Source of the DNA: an uncultured Pirellulaceae bacterium
GTDB lineage: Bacteria; Planctomycetota; Planctomycetia; Pirellulales; Pirellulaceae
Direction: 5' to 3'
NCBI GenBank assembly: GCA_937941455.1
Contig: CALDHM010000056.1
Span: 1-42,468 of the forward strand
DNA: 42,468 bases
A program made the translations under genes and the position numbers. Positions 1 through 9,529 of the stretch are shown piece by piece; the first letter of the stretch is position 1; the number at the start of each line of letters is the position of its first letter. The notes under the pieces were generated by a model. That model was not told where the DNA came from and ran no database searches. It saw nothing but the letters and a program-made list of their open reading frames with translations.

Positions 1-90
1 CCTGGCTTTTTCTGGATGAACTGGCCAAGGAGGGCTTATAAAAGTGAAGCCAAGGAGTGGTTTTCACGCAATACCAATCGCCACGGCTGA
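1..90 (+). CDS. possible C-terminal end of an unidentified protein (partial)
   Basis: Frame 1 is open from the first base to a TGA at 88-90, giving 29 codons rich in aromatic and basic residues (ending NTNRHG). It could be the tail of a gene that begins outside the window. Twenty-nine codons is too short to be sure, and I recognise no family. Confidence 0.2.
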   Translation, partial: PGFFWMNWPRRAYKSEAKEWFSRNTNRHG

Positions 91-236
91 GAGAAATTTA
101 GAAAATTTCGCTCAACGCCGCTAGACGAATTACGCAGTCATCCTATCACGACAGTGCCATTTGTGCCACCCATTTATTAACCATTGTTCCTGGTTCCCTC
201 CCCGTCTTCCAGGAAGGAAACTGCGAAGTACCGTGC

Positions 237-286
237 TTTTTGTGGATGGCACCTTTTATGTTTTTTGTTTTTTGTGGATGGCACCT
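237..286 (+). repeat. two direct copies of an 18-bp T-rich/GTGGATGGCACC motif
   Basis: TTTTTGTGGATGGCACCT occurs at 237-254 and again, identically, at 269-286, a 32-bp offset. A relative, GGGTGGCACCTTTTTT, starts at 611. The copies lie just 5' of the transposase-like coding remnant and supply the implausible Phe/Trp-rich start of that open frame. Confidence 0.75.
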
Positions 287-330
287 CTTTTGGGGCTTTG
301 GCTTTTTTGGCACGTTTTTTGCGTTTTTTG

Positions 331-575
331 ACGATGCTTGCCAGATAGTGCTTAGGTCCTGGCAGGAAGTTACGCAGATTCGAGACCCTGAGGAGTTGCT
401 TGCTTACAGTCGGCGGTTACTGAAAGAGATTTCGCAAGGCTTGATTGGCGATCGTCCGAGGCGGACCGAACCACGCGTCGTGAAGAAACGGAAGGATCCG
501 TATCGGCTAATGATGCAACCCCGCCACGAGCTCCGCGAGCGGCTGAAGACAGGAGACAATGCCTTTGAAAATTAA
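331..575 (+). pseudogene. IS4-type transposase, C-terminal remnant
   Basis: About 80 codons end in a stop at 573-575. The tail carries a basic block, RPRRTEPRVVKKRK, followed by DPYRLM and PRHELRERL. This is the usual ending of IS4-group DDE transposases (pattern RPxRxEPRxxKRRxKxYxLMxxPR). The catalytic D, D and E regions are absent, and the upstream part of the open frame comes from T-rich repeats, so only the last fifth of a transposase remains. It cannot be active. Assignment rests on recognising the terminal motif, not on an alignment. Confidence 0.6.
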
Positions 576-1140
576 AAAACCTCGCGTTTTTCTACGACAG
601 TGATATTGATGGGTGGCACCTTTTTTCTCTTTTTTTCTCTCTCTTTTTTCTCTTTTTTTGCTTCTTTTTGCTTTTTTTGTTTGTGTCCCTTATTTTGTTG
701 GCATCACCGCGAATTAGGGGTTGATCGAGACACGCGCAACCGACGTCTTGCCTTAAAGTGCATACCGAAGTTGTGAAGACCCAACTTTTGCGGATCGTTT
801 TGTGTTGCATGAGGCGGATCCACAAAGTCGGGCTGACGAAATGCATTTCGTGGTGGATAATCGGATATTCGCGCAACGCCGATGCCGCAAAATCGCCGCT
901 ATTCGAGTTGCCCCAAACTCCCGCCGTCGCCGATTTTTGCCAGCGCTTGCTCATGTCGAATTCCCGAACGAACGCTTCGCTCCGGCAAAATTCGGGCATT
1001 CTACCAAAAGCCGTAGGTTGGCGGCGTCCGTTTGACGGCAAAGTTAGGCCGGTCCTAGTTTAATAGGATCGTCGCAGCAATTAAATTTGATCAACACTTG
1101 GCTAACTCCTTAGTTTCCAATCCATCACCAAGGTGAATCG
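576..1140. other. gene-poor stretch with a polypyrimidine tract
   Basis: No gene is firmly supported here. Bases 619-659 are uninterrupted C/T on the plus strand, and the T-rich run continues with only a few G until about 685. From about 740 to 1040 both strands carry open frames. The minus-strand frame (about 955 down to 740) has fairly coding-like third positions but a low-complexity Lys-rich end made by the pyrimidine tract. I recognise no family in either strand. The 3' end is the hutU leader. Confidence 0.5.
1129..1134 (+). promoter_or_regulatory. ribosome binding site of hutU
   Basis: AAGGTG lies 6 bases before the ATG at 1141 and supports that start. Confidence 0.6.
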
Positions 1141-2802
1141 ATGTCGACCGCCACCGTTACACATGTCATCAAAGCTCCCACGGGAACCAAATTGCAATGC
1201 AAGAGTTGGCTGACCGAAGCCCCCTTACGCATGCTGATGAACAACCTCGATCCCGATGTAGCCGAGCGACCAGAGGACTTGGTCGTCTACGGCGGAATTG
1301 GCCGGGCCGCTCGGAATTGGGCGTGTTACGACAAGATTGTGGAGACATTGCAGCGGCTTGAGGTCGACGAGACCTTGCTCATTCAATCGGGCAAACCTGT
1401 AGGTGTGTTTCGCACGCACGCCGACGCGCCTCGGGTATTGATTGCCAACAGCAACCTCGTGCCGCACTGGGCGACTTGGGAGCATTTTCACGAGCTGGAT
1501 CGAGCCGGCCTGATGATGTACGGCCAAATGACGGCTGGTTCATGGATCTACATCGGCAGTCAAGGGATCGTGCAAGGAACCTACGAAACCTTTGTGGCCA
1601 TGGCCAAGACTCATTTCGGCGGCGATTTCTCCGGTCGCTGGATTCTCACCGCCGGGCTTGGTGGAATGGGGGGGGCCCAACCGCTGGCCGCCACCATGGC
1701 CGGGGCTTCGATGCTGGCCATCGAATGCGATCCCCGCCGCATTGAAAAGCGATTGCAGACCGGCTACCTCGATGAGCGGGCCGACACTTTGGATGAGGCC
1801 CTGTCCAAGATCGAGCGATCGTGCCAACGTCGCCAGCCGCTGAGCGTCGGCTTGCTCGGTAACGCCGCCGAGTTGCTTCCCGAGATCTATGCCCGCGGAA
1901 ATCGTCCCGACATCGTCACGGATCAAACTTCGGCACACGATCCGCTGAACGGTTACCTACCGGCTGGTTGGACGCTCGAGCAGGCGGCCGAAGCCCGCAA
2001 AACAGATCCCGAATCCGTGATCCGCGCGGCTCGGCGCTCGATGGCCCAACACGTGCGAGCGATGCTTGACTTCCACAAGTCCGGGATTCCCGTCGTGGAC
2101 TATGGCAACAACATCCGCCAGGTTGCCAAGGAAGAAGGGGTTGTTAACGCCTTCGACTTTCCCGGGTTCGTTCCGGCTTACATTCGCCCGCTGTTTTGCC
2201 GCGGAATCGGGCCATTCCGCTGGGCCGCCCTTTCCGGCGATCCGGCCGACATCGCGGCGACCGATCGAAAGGTCAAGGAATTGATTCCACACGACCCGCA
2301 TCTACATCGATGGCTAGACATGGCAGCCGAGCGGATTCATTTTCAAGGCCTACCCGCGCGGATTTGCTGGGTTGGTCTCGGCGATCGTCATCGCTTGGGG
2401 TTGGCCTTCAACGAGATGGTGCGCAAGGGCGAATTGTCGGCCCCGATTGTGATCGGACGCGACCATTTAGATTCGGGTTCCGTCGCTAGCCCAAACCGAG
2501 AGACCGAGGCGATGGCCGATGGCTCGGATGCAGTATCGGATTGGCCTTTGCTGAACGCTTTGTTGAATACCGCCAGCGGTGCGACGTGGGTTTCGTTGCA
2601 TCATGGCGGAGGCGTCGGAATGGGCTTCTCGCAACATTCGGGAGTAGTGATCTGCTGCGACGGTACCGAGGCCGCAGACCGCCGCATTGAACGGGTACTG
2701 TTCAACGATCCTGCCACCGGCGTGATGCGGCACGCCGACGCTGGCTATGACATCGCCATCCAGTGCGCCCACGAAAAAGGGCTCGATTTACCAATGATCT
2801 GA
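1141..2802 (+). CDS. hutU: urocanate hydratase (urocanase)
   Basis: Second step of histidine catabolism: hydrates urocanate to 4-imidazolone-5-propionate in the cytoplasm, using tightly bound NAD+ as an electrophile. The 553-aa length matches the family. The NAD-binding glycine-rich segment [10 protein letters not shown] lies near residue 180, and the conserved [10 protein letters not shown] motif contains Cys409, equivalent to the active-site region cysteine of the Pseudomonas enzyme. The C-terminal [16 protein letters not shown] block is intact. An RBS precedes the ATG. The next gene, miaB, starts 94 bases downstream and is functionally unrelated. No hutH, hutI or hutG lies in the window, so the pathway is not clustered here. 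Confidence 0.97.
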   Translation: MSTATVTHVIKAPTGTKLQCKSWLTEAPLRMLMNNLDPDVAERPEDLVVYGGIGRAARNWACYDKIVETLQRLEVDETLLIQSGKPVGVFRTHADAPRVLIANSNLVPHWATWEHFHELDRAGLMMYGQMTAGSWIYIGSQGIVQGTYETFVAMAKTHFGGDFSGRWILTAGLGGMGGAQPLAATMAGASMLAIECDPRRIEKRLQTGYLDERADTLDEALSKIERSCQRRQPLSVGLLGNAAELLPEIYARGNRPDIVTDQTSAHDPLNGYLPAGWTLEQAAEARKTDPESVIRAARRSMAQHVRAMLDFHKSGIPVVDYGNNIRQVAKEEGVVNAFDFPGFVPAYIRPLFCRGIGPFRWAALSGDPADIAATDRKVKELIPHDPHLHRWLDMAAERIHFQGLPARICWVGLGDRHRLGLAFNEMVRKGELSAPIVIGRDHLDSGSVASPNRETEAMADGSDAVSDWPLLNALLNTASGATWVSLHHGGGVGMGFSQHSGVVICCDGTEAADRRIERVLFNDPATGVMRHADAGYDIAIQCAHEKGLDLPMI

Positions 2803-2849
2803 TCGCTGGCAGCCACGCGATTTTGCCTTTCGGTCGCGGGCGACGCGGT

Positions 2850-2855
2850 TATAAT
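2850..2855 (+). promoter_or_regulatory. possible -10 element upstream of miaB
   Basis: TATAAT sits 41 bases before the miaB ATG in a GC-rich context. No convincing -35 hexamer lies at the right spacing, so this is only a candidate. Confidence 0.3.
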
Positions 2856-2896
2856 GAAACGTTCTTAGTCGTGTTTCCATCGTCAACCGCTGTGCA

Positions 2897-4354
2897 ATGT
2901 CGTCCACTGAGCTACCCAAACACAAGCTGTACATCGAAACCGTCGGCTGTCAGATGAATGTTCTCGACAGTGAAATGGTCGTGGCCGACCTGCGCCGACG
3001 CGGTTACGAGTTGACCGACAACACGCGCGATGCCGATACGATCTTGTTCAATACCTGCAGTGTGCGACAGCATGCCGAGGACAAAATCTACTCAGCTTTG
3101 GGACGGTTGCGCTTGGCCAAGCAAAAACACCCCGAGAAGATCATCGGAGTGATGGGCTGCATGGCTCAAAAAGATCAAGGGTTGATTTTCCAGCGTGCCC
3201 CCTACGTCGATCTGATCGTCGGCCCAGGCCAACTCCACCAAGTTCCCGAGTTGATCGAGCGAGCGCGGGCCGGGGCGCGGCAACAAGCGGCCTTGAGCCT
3301 CGGGCGCAAGGACGGCCGCGTCGACGAAATTCGCCGCTCGCATGAGTCCTTCGATCCGCTGCGCGATCCCACCATGCGCCCCACCCCGTTTCAAGCGTAT
3401 TTGCGAATTCAAATCGGCTGCGACAAGTTCTGCACCTACTGCATCGTGCCGATGACACGCGGCCCCGAGCAAGGTCGCCCCCCCGACGTGCTGGTCGAGG
3501 AGGCGCGCCTTCTGGCAGCCCAAGGGACCAAGGAGATCACCCTGCTCGGGCAAACCGTGAACAGCTACCGATTCCAGGACAGCACCGGCCGAGTCACAGA
3601 TATGGCTGACTTGCTGCACTTGCTGCACGAAGTCGACGGGATTCAGCGAATCAAGTTCGTGACGAACTATCCGAAGGACATGACCTACAAACTGCTGGAA
3701 ACCGTCCGCGATCTGCCGAAGGTTTCACCCTATCTGCATGTTCCCGCGCAAAGCGGCTCGAACGACGTGTTGCGGCGAATGAAGCGGGGCTACACCGTCG
3801 AAGATTATCTCGCCATGATGGAACGTATTGGCGAGACCTTGGGCGATCGCGCCGCCGTCTCCAGCGATTTCATTGTCGGGTTCTGCGGCGAAACTGAGGG
3901 AGAATTTCAGCAAACGGTCGATCTGGTACGGCACTGCCGCTTTAAGAACAGCTTTATTTTTAAGTATAGCGAGCGACCAGGAACAAAAGCTGCGGAACTG
4001 CTCGCCGATGATGTCCCGGAAGAAGTTAAGAAGCGCCGCAACAATGAACTGCTCGCGATCCAAAATGCGATCAGCGAAGAAGACAATCAACGCTTTCTCG
4101 GACAGGTCGTCGAGGTACTGGTCGAGGGCCCCAGCAAGAAAGCCGACGCGGATGCTGCCGATCAGGGAGGGCCTTTGCAGCTCGTGGGTCGAACACTCGA
4201 TGACCGGATCGTCGTCTTCGATGGCCATCCACGACTGGTTGGGAATATTGTCAAGATTGGCATCTACGAAGTCAGCGCCTTCACCCTTATCGGCACACCA
4301 GTAACGCAACACATTGGCCCCAACCTGATGGCAATCGGCAGCCCCAGCCCCTAG
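2897..4354 (+). CDS. miaB: tRNA (N6-isopentenyl adenosine(37)-C2)-methylthiotransferase MiaB
   Basis: Radical SAM methylthiotransferase that converts i6A37 to ms2i6A37 in tRNAs reading UNN codons. The 485 aa show the full architecture. The N-terminal UPF0004 domain supplies three Cys for the auxiliary [4Fe-4S] cluster (VGCQMN, NTCSVR, GCMAQ). The radical SAM domain carries CDKFCTYC near residue 175, with the conserved PFQAYLRIQIGC and HVPAQSGS blocks. A C-terminal TRAM-like segment ends in FTLIGTP. The TRAM region carries a short Asp/Ala-rich insertion around residues 415-425. The ATG at 2897 begins just before the conserved KLYIETVGCQMN start; no clear RBS is visible. It converges on hrpB with a 153-base gap. 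Confidence 0.96.
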   Translation: MSSTELPKHKLYIETVGCQMNVLDSEMVVADLRRRGYELTDNTRDADTILFNTCSVRQHAEDKIYSALGRLRLAKQKHPEKIIGVMGCMAQKDQGLIFQRAPYVDLIVGPGQLHQVPELIERARAGARQQAALSLGRKDGRVDEIRRSHESFDPLRDPTMRPTPFQAYLRIQIGCDKFCTYCIVPMTRGPEQGRPPDVLVEEARLLAAQGTKEITLLGQTVNSYRFQDSTGRVTDMADLLHLLHEVDGIQRIKFVTNYPKDMTYKLLETVRDLPKVSPYLHVPAQSGSNDVLRRMKRGYTVEDYLAMMERIGETLGDRAAVSSDFIVGFCGETEGEFQQTVDLVRHCRFKNSFIFKYSERPGTKAAELLADDVPEEVKKRRNNELLAIQNAISEEDNQRFLGQVVEVLVEGPSKKADADAADQGGPLQLVGRTLDDRIVVFDGHPRLVGNIVKIGIYEVSAFTLIGTPVTQHIGPNLMAIGSPSP

Positions 4355-4507
4355 CCTCTCCGCACTCTTTGCGTTTCGCCACTAGTAAAGACGCGCAAAT
4401 CCTACCATGCTGCCGTAACACCCAACTTTGATGCCGCGCGATTCGCATTCAATTGAAAAAAATGCCTCGCGCTCTTGGCAACCTCCTGATTGATGATTAG
4501 CAATCCC

Positions 4508-7126
4508 TCACCGAGCGTCACGTTTTAGTCCGGATTTCGTGGGGGCGGCTTGGAGTGGGTTTTCCGGCCAATGATGCTTGGGATAGCGGCGCAGCAATTC
4601 TTTGCGAATGGTCGGATAGGTGTTCTTCCAAAAGCTCGCCAAATCGCTCGTCAGTTGCTGCGGGCGGTAGTTCGGGCCGAGCAACTCCAACAAACAAGCG
4701 ATCCGGCCTCCGGCCAGTCGCGGCGTTTCCGCCAATCCGAACAACTCTTGCAAGCGAATGGACAATTTGGGAGGCCGACCAACCTCGTAAGCGACGTCGA
4801 CCTGACTGCCACTGGGAGCCTTCCAGGTCACGGGCAACCATTGATCGAGTTGTCCTTGCCAAGACCCAAGGGCCGCGCGGAGATGATCTCCCCAACGAGC
4901 CGACCGCACCTCGTCAAGCGAGCGGCAACCGTAACTAACCGCGCGGGCCAATTCATGCAGATCCGCCTCATCGAACTTTGGCCATGGGTGCTCGGGCAGC
5001 CACGCGCGAGCACAAGCAAGTCGCGTGAGCAAGCCACCTACCTCGGGATCGTCAGCCGGGAAAACCCGTTCCCAATGGGCTAAGACCTGTGGCAACAAAA
5101 CCTCCGCAATTTTTTCTAGATCGGTGGCCGGCACTGGCTTTTCGTCGATAACCAAATCCATGAAGAATTCTCGCCGCCGCGCTTGCACGTTGCGCTGTGT
5201 CGGATGAAAAAAATACTCGGTTCCCTCGCTGACCCACTCGACCGGCAGCCGCTCCCGTTCTACTGCCGACGCGAGACGGACTTCGCTGTCTCCCGGTCGC
5301 TGCTCGACATCCAAGCAAACAAAGAACTCCGCATCGCGAACGGCCGAGGTTTTTGCAAGTTTGACGCCGACGCCGCCGACCATGACTCCGCGATCGCTCC
5401 CGATTTGGCGGCGACGAGCCAAGCGATCCCAGTACGCGGCGGCAATCGCTTGCCGCAGTCGATCGTCATCGGCGGCGGATGCAAAAGCAGTCGCGGGCCG
5501 GTATTGCTCCCCCTCTGCTACTGAGCGACCTGCTTCCTCGGCAAGCGCAGTGGAATCACTTTCTCTCAACTCCGCCAGTGCCTCGCACAGCAACCGCGCC
5601 GTGCGAGCGACCTGCCGCGCCGCGGCAACTTGCAGTTCGGGTCGCGGCTCGCCGCCCATGAAGGCCTCCATGGCTGCCACCCGATCCACCAGATCGGAGT
5701 CGCTGCGCGGGGTATCGCGGCTAGGTGCGGGGAGTCGCGGCTCGCGACCACTTGGTGCTCGAAAGGGATCGCGTTCGCTGAGAAGTGCAGCCGCCAGAGC
5801 TCCCCGTTCTCCCACCCCAAATTCTTGGGCGGCCAGCAGTAGGCGAGCCAGCCGCGGAGCAACAGGCATCGCTAGCATGGCTTGGCCACGCGGCGTCACT
5901 GCCTCTGCGGACAAAGCCCCAAGGCTGCGCAAAGTCCGCTTTGCCGATTCGATGGCTTCTGGCGAGGGGGGGGTCAACCAAGGAAACTCGGCCGTGTCAC
6001 GCTCGCCGAGGGACGCTAGTTGCAAAACAGCTCCGGACAAATCACCGCGCAGGATCTCGGGAGTATCGAACTCCGGCCGCCCGCGGTTCATGCTCTCTGT
6101 CCAGAGTCGAAAACAAATTCCTGGACCTTGACGTCCTGCACGGCCAGCTCGCTGATCAGCCGACGCCAGAGAAATGCTTTCGAGATTCAGGCGGGACAGC
6201 CCAACCGCCGGATCAAATCGGAGAACTCTGGCGCGCCCACTATCGATGACCCCACTGACTCCATCGATTGTCAGTGACGTTTCGGCGACGTTCGTCGATA
6301 AGATGATTTTCCGTCGCGTGGCTGGGGCCAGTACGCGATCTTGCTCGTCCGGAGGCAGATCGCCATACAATTCGAACACATCGCAATCCGCCTTGCTGGC
6401 GAGGTGCTCAATCGCTCGCCTGGTCCGTTTGATCTCTCCCACGCCCGGCAGGAAAACGAGCAAGTGCCCTGGCGTGCTGGACAGAGCCGTCGGCAAAATT
6501 TCCACAACTTGTCGGTCGAGGTCGTCTTGAGTGTATTGGCGAGCGTAGCGCATGGCGACCGGAAAAAGTCGCCCGGGGCTTTCCACCACCGGCGATTGCT
6601 CAAGGTACTCAACCAGCGGTCCACAGTTCAAAGTCGCGCTCATCACGACCAGCCGCAAGTCGGGTCGAACCGTTTCCTGAAGCCGCTTGATCATCCCCAA
6701 AGCCACATCCAATTCGAGCGTCCGCTCGTGAAACTCGTCGAGCGCGACGGTCGAAAAATTTTCCAAAAAAGGATCGCTTAACAGGCGTCTCAGCAAAACG
6801 CCCGTTGTCATGGCAATCAACTGCGTCCGCCCATGCCAACGCCGTTCGCCCCGCACTTGGTAGCCGATTTCTTCCCCTAGCGCTGTGCCCGCAAGCTGGC
6901 AAAGTCGCGCGGCAATCGCCCGGGCGGCAACGCGGCGCGGCTGCGTCAGAATTAACTTGCCCGGTTGGTTTCCGGACCTCAGGAGTGTTAGTGGCAGCAG
7001 CGTTGTTTTCCCGGCCCCCGGCGGCGCTCGCAAGATGACCCGATTGGTGCGGGACAGATGCTCCAGCAGTTGTGGCAATACCGCGGCGACCGGAAGGTTT
7101 TCCAGACCATCAAGCACGTTGGACAT
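4508..7126 (-). CDS. hrpB: ATP-dependent helicase HrpB (DEAH-box family)
   Basis: Large superfamily 2 DEAH/RHA-type helicase; the cellular substrate of HrpB is not well defined. I place the start at the ATG at 7126 (872 aa), preceded by GTGGAACGCC; an in-frame TTG at 7138 would add four residues. Motif I is PPGAGKTT near residue 40, motif II is the HrpB-type DEFHER, motif III contains SAT, and motif VI is QRAGRAGR. A helicase-associated domain follows, and the C-terminal HrpB-specific region ends with the YRPQQLTSDLASFWKNTYP-type block and a KHHWPENP tail. It is the last gene of a minus-strand run, 33 bases after the hydrolase stop, so co-transcription is likely. Confidence 0.95.
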   Translation of the reverse strand: MSNVLDGLENLPVAAVLPQLLEHLSRTNRVILRAPPGAGKTTLLPLTLLRSGNQPGKLILTQPRRVAARAIAARLCQLAGTALGEEIGYQVRGERRWHGRTQLIAMTTGVLLRRLLSDPFLENFSTVALDEFHERTLELDVALGMIKRLQETVRPDLRLVVMSATLNCGPLVEYLEQSPVVESPGRLFPVAMRYARQYTQDDLDRQVVEILPTALSSTPGHLLVFLPGVGEIKRTRRAIEHLASKADCDVFELYGDLPPDEQDRVLAPATRRKIILSTNVAETSLTIDGVSGVIDSGRARVLRFDPAVGLSRLNLESISLASADQRAGRAGRQGPGICFRLWTESMNRGRPEFDTPEILRGDLSGAVLQLASLGERDTAEFPWLTPPSPEAIESAKRTLRSLGALSAEAVTPRGQAMLAMPVAPRLARLLLAAQEFGVGERGALAAALLSERDPFRAPSGREPRLPAPSRDTPRSDSDLVDRVAAMEAFMGGEPRPELQVAAARQVARTARLLCEALAELRESDSTALAEEAGRSVAEGEQYRPATAFASAADDDRLRQAIAAAYWDRLARRRQIGSDRGVMVGGVGVKLAKTSAVRDAEFFVCLDVEQRPGDSEVRLASAVERERLPVEWVSEGTEYFFHPTQRNVQARRREFFMDLVIDEKPVPATDLEKIAEVLLPQVLAHWERVFPADDPEVGGLLTRLACARAWLPEHPWPKFDEADLHELARAVSYGCRSLDEVRSARWGDHLRAALGSWQGQLDQWLPVTWKAPSGSQVDVAYEVGRPPKLSIRLQELFGLAETPRLAGGRIACLLELLGPNYRPQQLTSDLASFWKNTYPTIRKELLRRYPKHHWPENPLQAAPTKSGLKRDAR

Positions 7127-7159
7127 GGCGTTCCACAAACAGAAAGCTGACGATCGGAG

Positions 7160-8014
7160 CTATCGCGGGGACCGGCGCTGCCCGAACAGCCATTCGTAGA
7201 ACGCCTCATCGCGATAGGTCTCGGTCCAACTATCATGGCCGACGCCCGGCAACTCGCGATACTTGAGCGAACCTTGCGCCTCCTTCAAAGCTCGCACCAT
7301 CCGCCGTGACCGCTCGACCGGAATGATCCGATCCGCGTCGCCATGGACAATCCAGAGGGGCACCGTTTTCAGGCGGTTGATCGCCTCGCCGCTATTGTCA
7401 CCGCCGCCGCAGATGGGTGCCGCCGCCGCGAACAACTCGGGCCAACGTGTGGCGGCGTCGAAGGTGCCATAACCTCCCATCGAAATCCCCGTGACATAGA
7501 CCCGGTCGGGGTCGATCGGCAGGGTCGCCAGCGCGTGATCCAGAAGTCCCTTACAAAGGGCCATGGTCGGACTTGGCTGTTCGGGCATGCGGTGCTCGTC
7601 GCTGCACCAGTTCACGGCCACCCAGGCCGTTTCGTGGGGGCATTGCGGGACGAGCACAAAGCACGGGTACCGGTCCCGCCGCGCCACGAACTCTCGAATG
7701 CCATGTTTGAGTTGAGCTTGATTGTCATGCCCCCGCTCCCCTGCGCCATGCAAGAACAAGATCAAAGGATACTTCTGGCCATCCTCCAACTGCTGCGGAG
7801 CGAGCTGGCGATATAACAATCGATCCCCCTCTGCCGAAATGAATTCCTCCCGGCTCAAGGCCGCTTGCCAATCGCCTCCGCGAGGGGGGTCGGTCAGAAC
7901 ACGATCCTTGCGCGAATCGGATGGTTGCTGAGAAAATAGCGAGTCTTCGTTCACGTAGGGCATCAAAGTACAGAGGGCAACAAGAATCATCCATCGAAGT
8001 GACTTGCGAAACAT
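7160..8014 (-). CDS. secreted alpha/beta hydrolase (prolyl-oligopeptidase/esterase-like, COG4099 type)
   Basis: 284 aa. The N-terminus (MFRKSLRWMILVALC) is a basic-hydrophobic signal-peptide-like segment, so the enzyme is probably exported. The fold signatures are LILFLHGAGERG (oxyanion loop), the nucleophile elbow GISMGG near residue 175 preceded by DPDRVYVT, an acidic residue in HGDADRIIP and a His in GVGHDSW. These give a complete Ser-Asp-His triad. This matches predicted peptidases/feruloyl-esterase-like hydrolases; the substrate is unknown. It follows the DUF1570-like gene by 72 bases and precedes hrpB by 33. Confidence 0.85.
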   Translation of the reverse strand: MFRKSLRWMILVALCTLMPYVNEDSLFSQQPSDSRKDRVLTDPPRGGDWQAALSREEFISAEGDRLLYRQLAPQQLEDGQKYPLILFLHGAGERGHDNQAQLKHGIREFVARRDRYPCFVLVPQCPHETAWVAVNWCSDEHRMPEQPSPTMALCKGLLDHALATLPIDPDRVYVTGISMGGYGTFDAATRWPELFAAAAPICGGGDNSGEAINRLKTVPLWIVHGDADRIIPVERSRRMVRALKEAQGSLKYRELPGVGHDSWTETYRDEAFYEWLFGQRRSPR

Positions 8015-8086
8015 GGGTTGAAGCTCTCTGTCGACGATACGAATGACAAACTAAGGCAACTTGTTCCGATTATACCGCGCCCAGGG

Positions 8087-9529
8087 CTACTTAACGAACT
8101 TGACCTCCAGCTTGCCCGAATTGTCATGCAGCTCCGCGGGTGATTCGTTGATTCGAAACACGACGGCACCGTCGGCGTTGGCGATCAATGTAGCTTCGGT
8201 ACCGATGGGAATCGGCGATGAAAGTTGATAATCTTCGTTGAGGATGGCCGCCATCAACATGCCCACGCGTTGCCCTTGATAATAGCGGAGGGAAACGCCA
8301 TTGGCTTCGCAAGGAATGGAAATTCTGGCGCTGTCCGCGGAGTCCTCTGCAGGTGGAGTGTCCGCAGCTTCGTCCCCAACGATCGGCAAGGCACGTTCGC
8401 CCCGATCTCCCTGAAAGTCCTGACGGCCGAGCGGACGCTGCGGATCGACCTGCATTACGATGAACTGACCGGAGGCGGAGATGCGAACTTCGTCGCCTTT
8501 CTGGACAAGTATCGTCGAGATTTGCCAGTTGCGGTCGGCGAAGATCGTGGCCACTTCGTAGCCGTCGCGCAATTCACACACAGCGGGCAGGATGGTGGTT
8601 CGATCGGCCGTTGTGCCGTAAGTGAGCTCACTCAAGAAGGTCTGCCAATCGCGTTCGATTTGCGCCCACCATTCTTTTTCGAACCAAGATTTGAACTTGG
8701 CACTGAAAGCCGCCGTCGTCACAGCGGCATGTTTGGGAAGTTTTCGATACTCTTCGGTCGTGAACGGGTGCCCGCTCAAAAACTCGCAAGCGGCCCAGGC
8801 CCACGCGTAACTTTCGGCGTCGTAGAAACTAATCGCCGACAAATCGAAAACTTGGTCCAGCCGCATCGTTTGTTTTCTGGCGACCGCATCACGGATCACC
8901 TTCGGTCGTCCCCAATATTCGCACTGATCCGCATGCGTGAGCCGAGCATTAAGTTCCAAACGGGCATTTTCCCACCGATGCAGTGCGAGTTTCTCGGCCA
9001 TCCCCTCGCTGTACCAAGCGGGGCCAGAACCTCCTAAAAACCATTGCATAAACGCATGGGTTCCCTCATGCAGCACCAAATGCCGTGTGTAGTAATTGCC
9101 AGGCTGTTCGACGACCCAAAAATGGTAACCGCGATTGTAGCCGGTCGGGAATTTCGGCAAATCATCGGGGAGCATCCCCGCCTGGCGAAACTTTTCGCGG
9201 TCCCGCATCAAAAACGCCACCAAGGACCAGTGCCGAGCCTTGCCCGGGTTGATCCCAAACAGCCGGCACCACTGCGGAACCGCCGCATCGAATACCGCCA
9301 CCAATTCATCGATATCCTCTCGAGACGGGATGTCCGTATACATTGTTAGGTAAGTTCCCGAAATCTTGCGCAGCCCGAGAGCATCCGCGCGGGCATCATC
9401 GATGTCGAGTGGTCGTCCCATTTGGGGGTTGAGCCGCGTCATTTCTTTGACATTGGGCTGCGCGAATGCCCAAGCCGATGCGAATAGGCATACCACAAAC
9501 GACCAAGAAAACAATGTCCAATATTTCAT
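8087..9529 (-). CDS. secreted DUF1570-like protein with HExxH-type metallopeptidase motif
   Basis: 480 aa from the ATG at 9529 (an in-frame TTG at 9544 would add five residues before the signal peptide). It begins with a clear signal peptide (hydrophobic core LFSWSFVVCLFASAWAFA). Around residues 150-185 it carries LVLHEGTHAF, a HExxH zinc-binding/catalytic motif, followed about 20 residues later by WYSEGMAE, whose Glu fits a gluzincin third ligand. This resembles the DUF1570/peptidase MA-like proteins common in planctomycetes. The C-terminal ~150 residues look beta-rich. The substrate is unknown. First gene of a probable three-gene minus-strand unit. Confidence 0.75.
   Translation of the reverse strand: MKYWTLFSWSFVVCLFASAWAFAQPNVKEMTRLNPQMGRPLDIDDARADALGLRKISGTYLTMYTDIPSREDIDELVAVFDAAVPQWCRLFGINPGKARHWSLVAFLMRDREKFRQAGMLPDDLPKFPTGYNRGYHFWVVEQPGNYYTRHLVLHEGTHAFMQWFLGGSGPAWYSEGMAEKLALHRWENARLELNARLTHADQCEYWGRPKVIRDAVARKQTMRLDQVFDLSAISFYDAESYAWAWAACEFLSGHPFTTEEYRKLPKHAAVTTAAFSAKFKSWFEKEWWAQIERDWQTFLSELTYGTTADRTTILPAVCELRDGYEVATIFADRNWQISTILVQKGDEVRISASGQFIVMQVDPQRPLGRQDFQGDRGERALPIVGDEAADTPPAEDSADSARISIPCEANGVSLRYYQGQRVGMLMAAILNEDYQLSSPIPIGTEATLIANADGAVVFRINESPAELHDNSGKLEVKFVK

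Larger units (their letters stand above)
163..619. repeat. 10-bp inverted repeat bracketing the transposase remnant
   Basis: GTGCCACCCA at 163-172 is the exact reverse complement of TGGGTGGCAC at 610-619. The arms enclose about 440 bp that holds a transposase remnant and two direct copies of a GTGGATGGCACC motif. The arms could be decayed ends of an insertion or copies of a short dispersed repeat. No target-site duplication is obvious. Confidence 0.45.

Noticed and set aside
592-1041. Minus-strand 149-codon open frame
   Set aside because: The C-terminal third is Lys/Arg low complexity made by the pyrimidine tract, a plus-strand frame overlaps most of it with similar codon quality, and no family or RBS is seen. 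Left as unresolved rather than called.
1225-2772. Long antisense frames inside hutU and other GC-rich genes
   Set aside because: They mirror the codon bias of the real gene on the opposite strand and carry no domains.
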